The notes under the pieces were generated by a model. The model saw only the letters and a list, made by a program, of their open reading frames with translations, was not told where the DNA came from and did no database searches. A stretch of 6,930 nt of DNA, taken from positions 1-6,930 of the forward strand of contig CAIOKL010000002.1 in assembly GCA_903858915.1 (NCBI GenBank). Direction: 5' to 3'. The position numbers and the translations under genes are program-made. The DNA comes from an uncultured Alphaproteobacteria bacterium (lineage in GTDB: Bacteria; Pseudomonadota; Alphaproteobacteria; Rickettsiales; UBA1997). How positions within the stretch are numbered: position 1 is the stretch's first letter; the number at the start of each line of letters is the position of its first letter. Below are positions 5,552 to 6,930 of this stretch, one piece after another.

Positions 5552-6930
5552 AAAGAATTTTAAATTTTTATCTTTAACTTTTTTTGTGTTTTTTATTTCT
5601 TGTGTGGTGCAAGCGCAGGATTCAAAATCAATAATTTTACCAGAGCCAACAATTTTGCCAGAAAAAATTGTTAAAACCGCAAATTTACTTGCTCCAAAAA
5701 AAGAAGAAATATCAACTCCAAGCCCAGATTCCTCTAGTCAAAAACCAGGTCAAGTAATCGAAGAAAATAACTATAAAAAGGCAATTCAAAAATCAGCAAA
5801 AATATCAAAAAAAAATATAAAAAAATCACCAAAAATTTCAAAAAAAAATAACAAAAAAATTCGCAAAAGAATTGTAAAAAAAGTTAAAGTTACTAAGGTT
5901 ATAAAAGAAAAAAAGACTGAAGAAATTTCGGAGCCGAATCTAGTCGAGCCTAGGGCTAAGGATGAAATAAAAAATGAAGAAGTTATTATCTCAAATATAG
6001 TGATTCCTAAAGTTGAAGAGAAGGTAAAAGTTGATGAATCGTTGGAAAAATATAAAAAAGGTGAGTTGAATAATGTTCAAGAAATTGACGGTGATTATTT
6101 AATTGAATCTGAGTTAAAAGAAAATTGCGATCGAGCCGTTGCGGGGCAATGTTTCCGTGGAGATAAATTTTTTCAAGAACAATATTTTCATTATACAATT
6201 TTAAGTATTTTTAATAAAAAAGTAATCGCCGAACAATTTTTTGAAGGCGAGGGCAGGGCAACGGATAAGGTATTTTTAAAAGTGAGCGACGGTGAATATT
6301 TGTTATATACCAAAAATAAAAATAAGATTTTTTTAGTAGTTAAAAATGGCTTGGTTGATGAATTGGTGGTGCTAGATGGCGATCTTAGCAAGGAATCAAA
6401 AATTGTAACCAAATGTCAATATGCTGATAAATTATTGGCATTTCATAGGCTTTATCAAACCAACAATCATATGGAAGAGACATTGTTTTATTCGGATATA
6501 AAAAACTTTAAGGGGCTTATTGAGGCTACTATTTTCAGCGAAAAATATGAACCCAAAATTTTATATTCAACATTCAAAACTCCCAACAAGGCGATGCGTC
6601 CGGTGCAGAATTTAAATTTATGTAAAATTGGCGAAGATGTTCAAGCGATTGAGCGCGATTTTACAAAAAGTGAATGCAATAGAAAAATAAAATGTACGAT
6701 GGAAACCCTTGAAGCATATGGCTCTGAGGGTTTTTCAGTTGAAGATAAAAACTATTTCTTCGACAACTTTTCTAAAAATAATATAATGATAAGTTTGAGT
6801 AGAGAGCAAGCTATGGGCTTAGCTGAAGAGGTTGCAAAGTTAAGCGCGGAAGATAAAAATCTTTTAAAATCCAAATGTTTTAACGAAAAAAATATTGATT
6901 TAGTAAGCTGTTCTATATATGAAAAATGCC
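5529..6930 (+). CDS. Unrecognised exported protein with lysine-rich linker (3' end outside window)
   Basis: The frame is open for 467 codons from the ATG at 5529 to the window edge; no stop is seen, so the gene is partial. Residues 1-29 look like a Sec signal peptide: a basic start (KKNFK), a hydrophobic core (FLSLTFFVFFIS) and a cleavage site after V-Q-A (A29/Q30). A lipoprotein reading at C25 is less likely because Phe occupies the -3 position. Residues 31-80 are rich in Pro, Ser and charged residues. Residues 82-129 hold 23 Lys/Arg in 48 positions, including an imperfect tandem repeat KISKKN. Residues 130-185 are acidic and Lys-rich, probably disordered. From about 187 onward the sequence looks folded, with nine cysteines (200, 208, 296, 365, 383, 389, 450, 461, 467) that could form disulfides in the periplasm. 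I recognise no family. The basic linker might contact peptidoglycan, lipopolysaccharide or nucleic acid, but this is speculation. The start overlaps panE by 23 bp in another frame, implying translation from the same mRNA. Confidence 0.8.
   Translation, partial: MPLLQIIKKNFKFLSLTFFVFFISCVVQAQDSKSIILPEPTILPEKIVKTANLLAPKKEEISTPSPDSSSQKPGQVIEENNYKKAIQKSAKISKKNIKKSPKISKKNNKKIRKRIVKKVKVTKVIKEKKTEEISEPNLVEPRAKDEIKNEEVIISNIVIPKVEEKVKVDESLEKYKKGELNNVQEIDGDYLIESELKENCDRAVAGQCFRGDKFFQEQYFHYTILSIFNKKVIAEQFFEGEGRATDKVFLKVSDGEYLLYTKNKNKIFLVVKNGLVDELVVLDGDLSKESKIVTKCQYADKLLAFHRLYQTNNHMEETLFYSDIKNFKGLIEATIFSEKYEPKILYSTFKTPNKAMRPVQNLNLCKIGEDVQAIERDFTKSECNRKIKCTMETLEAYGSEGFSVEDKNYFFDNFSKNNIMISLSREQAMGLAEEVAKLSAEDKNLLKSKCFNEKNIDLVSCSIYEKC
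5799..5861 (+). repeat. Imperfect tandem repeat in the lysine-rich linker
   Basis: Two adjacent units encode KISKKNIKKSP (residues 91-101) and KISKKNNKKI (residues 102-111) of the exported protein. The DNA is mostly A with ATC/ATT interruptions, so the length may vary between strains by replication slippage. Confidence 0.6.

Noticed and set aside
5799..5861. A-rich tandem pattern as a possible CRISPR or DNA repeat array
   Set aside because: The units are short, contiguous and without spacers, and they are explained by lysine-rich coding sequence.
6007..6412. Two minus-strand open frames opposite the exported-protein gene
   Set aside because: The + strand frame is continuous through this stretch with a signal peptide upstream, whereas the minus frames are short, compositionally skewed and unsupported.

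Overview
The window is A+T-rich bacterial DNA, roughly two thirds A+T by eye, with every supported gene on the + strand. The FtsH N-terminus and catalytic core, the RecF and DnaN sequences and the low GC content look most like an alphaproteobacterium of the Rickettsiales/Holosporales type, perhaps host-associated. This placement is inferred from remembered family sequences and was not computed.

Layout: 1-240 is the C-terminal end of a protein whose last ~75 residues read like a LamG/concanavalin-A-like fold. A 72-bp gap follows, with a good sigma70-like promoter. ftsH, the membrane AAA+ zinc protease, occupies 313-2184. A very A+T-rich 104-bp spacer leads to dnaN, the DNA polymerase sliding clamp, at 2289-3389. 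recF follows 17 bp later (3407-4513). A 132-bp spacer with two inverted repeats, one resembling a terminator, separates recF from a ketopantoate reductase-like gene (panE, 4646-5551). The last gene starts at 5529, overlaps the end of panE by 23 bp, and stays open to the window edge. It encodes an unrecognised exported protein with a signal peptide, a lysine-rich linker and a cysteine-containing C-terminal part.

Functionally there are three units: membrane protein quality control (ftsH), replication and repair (dnaN-recF, the conserved pair usually found between dnaA and gyrB, here without either), and a panE/exported-protein pair that is probably co-transcribed. The main anomaly is dnaN. Its reading frame aligns with full-length DnaN from codon 1 and is exactly 366 codons long, but codon 7 is TAA. 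The ordinary open reading frame therefore begins only at an internal ATG (2433) and would lack the first 48 residues. None of the five visible gene starts has a recognisable Shine-Dalgarno sequence. I see no RNA gene, CRISPR array, insertion sequence or replication origin, and no convincing novel multi-gene system.
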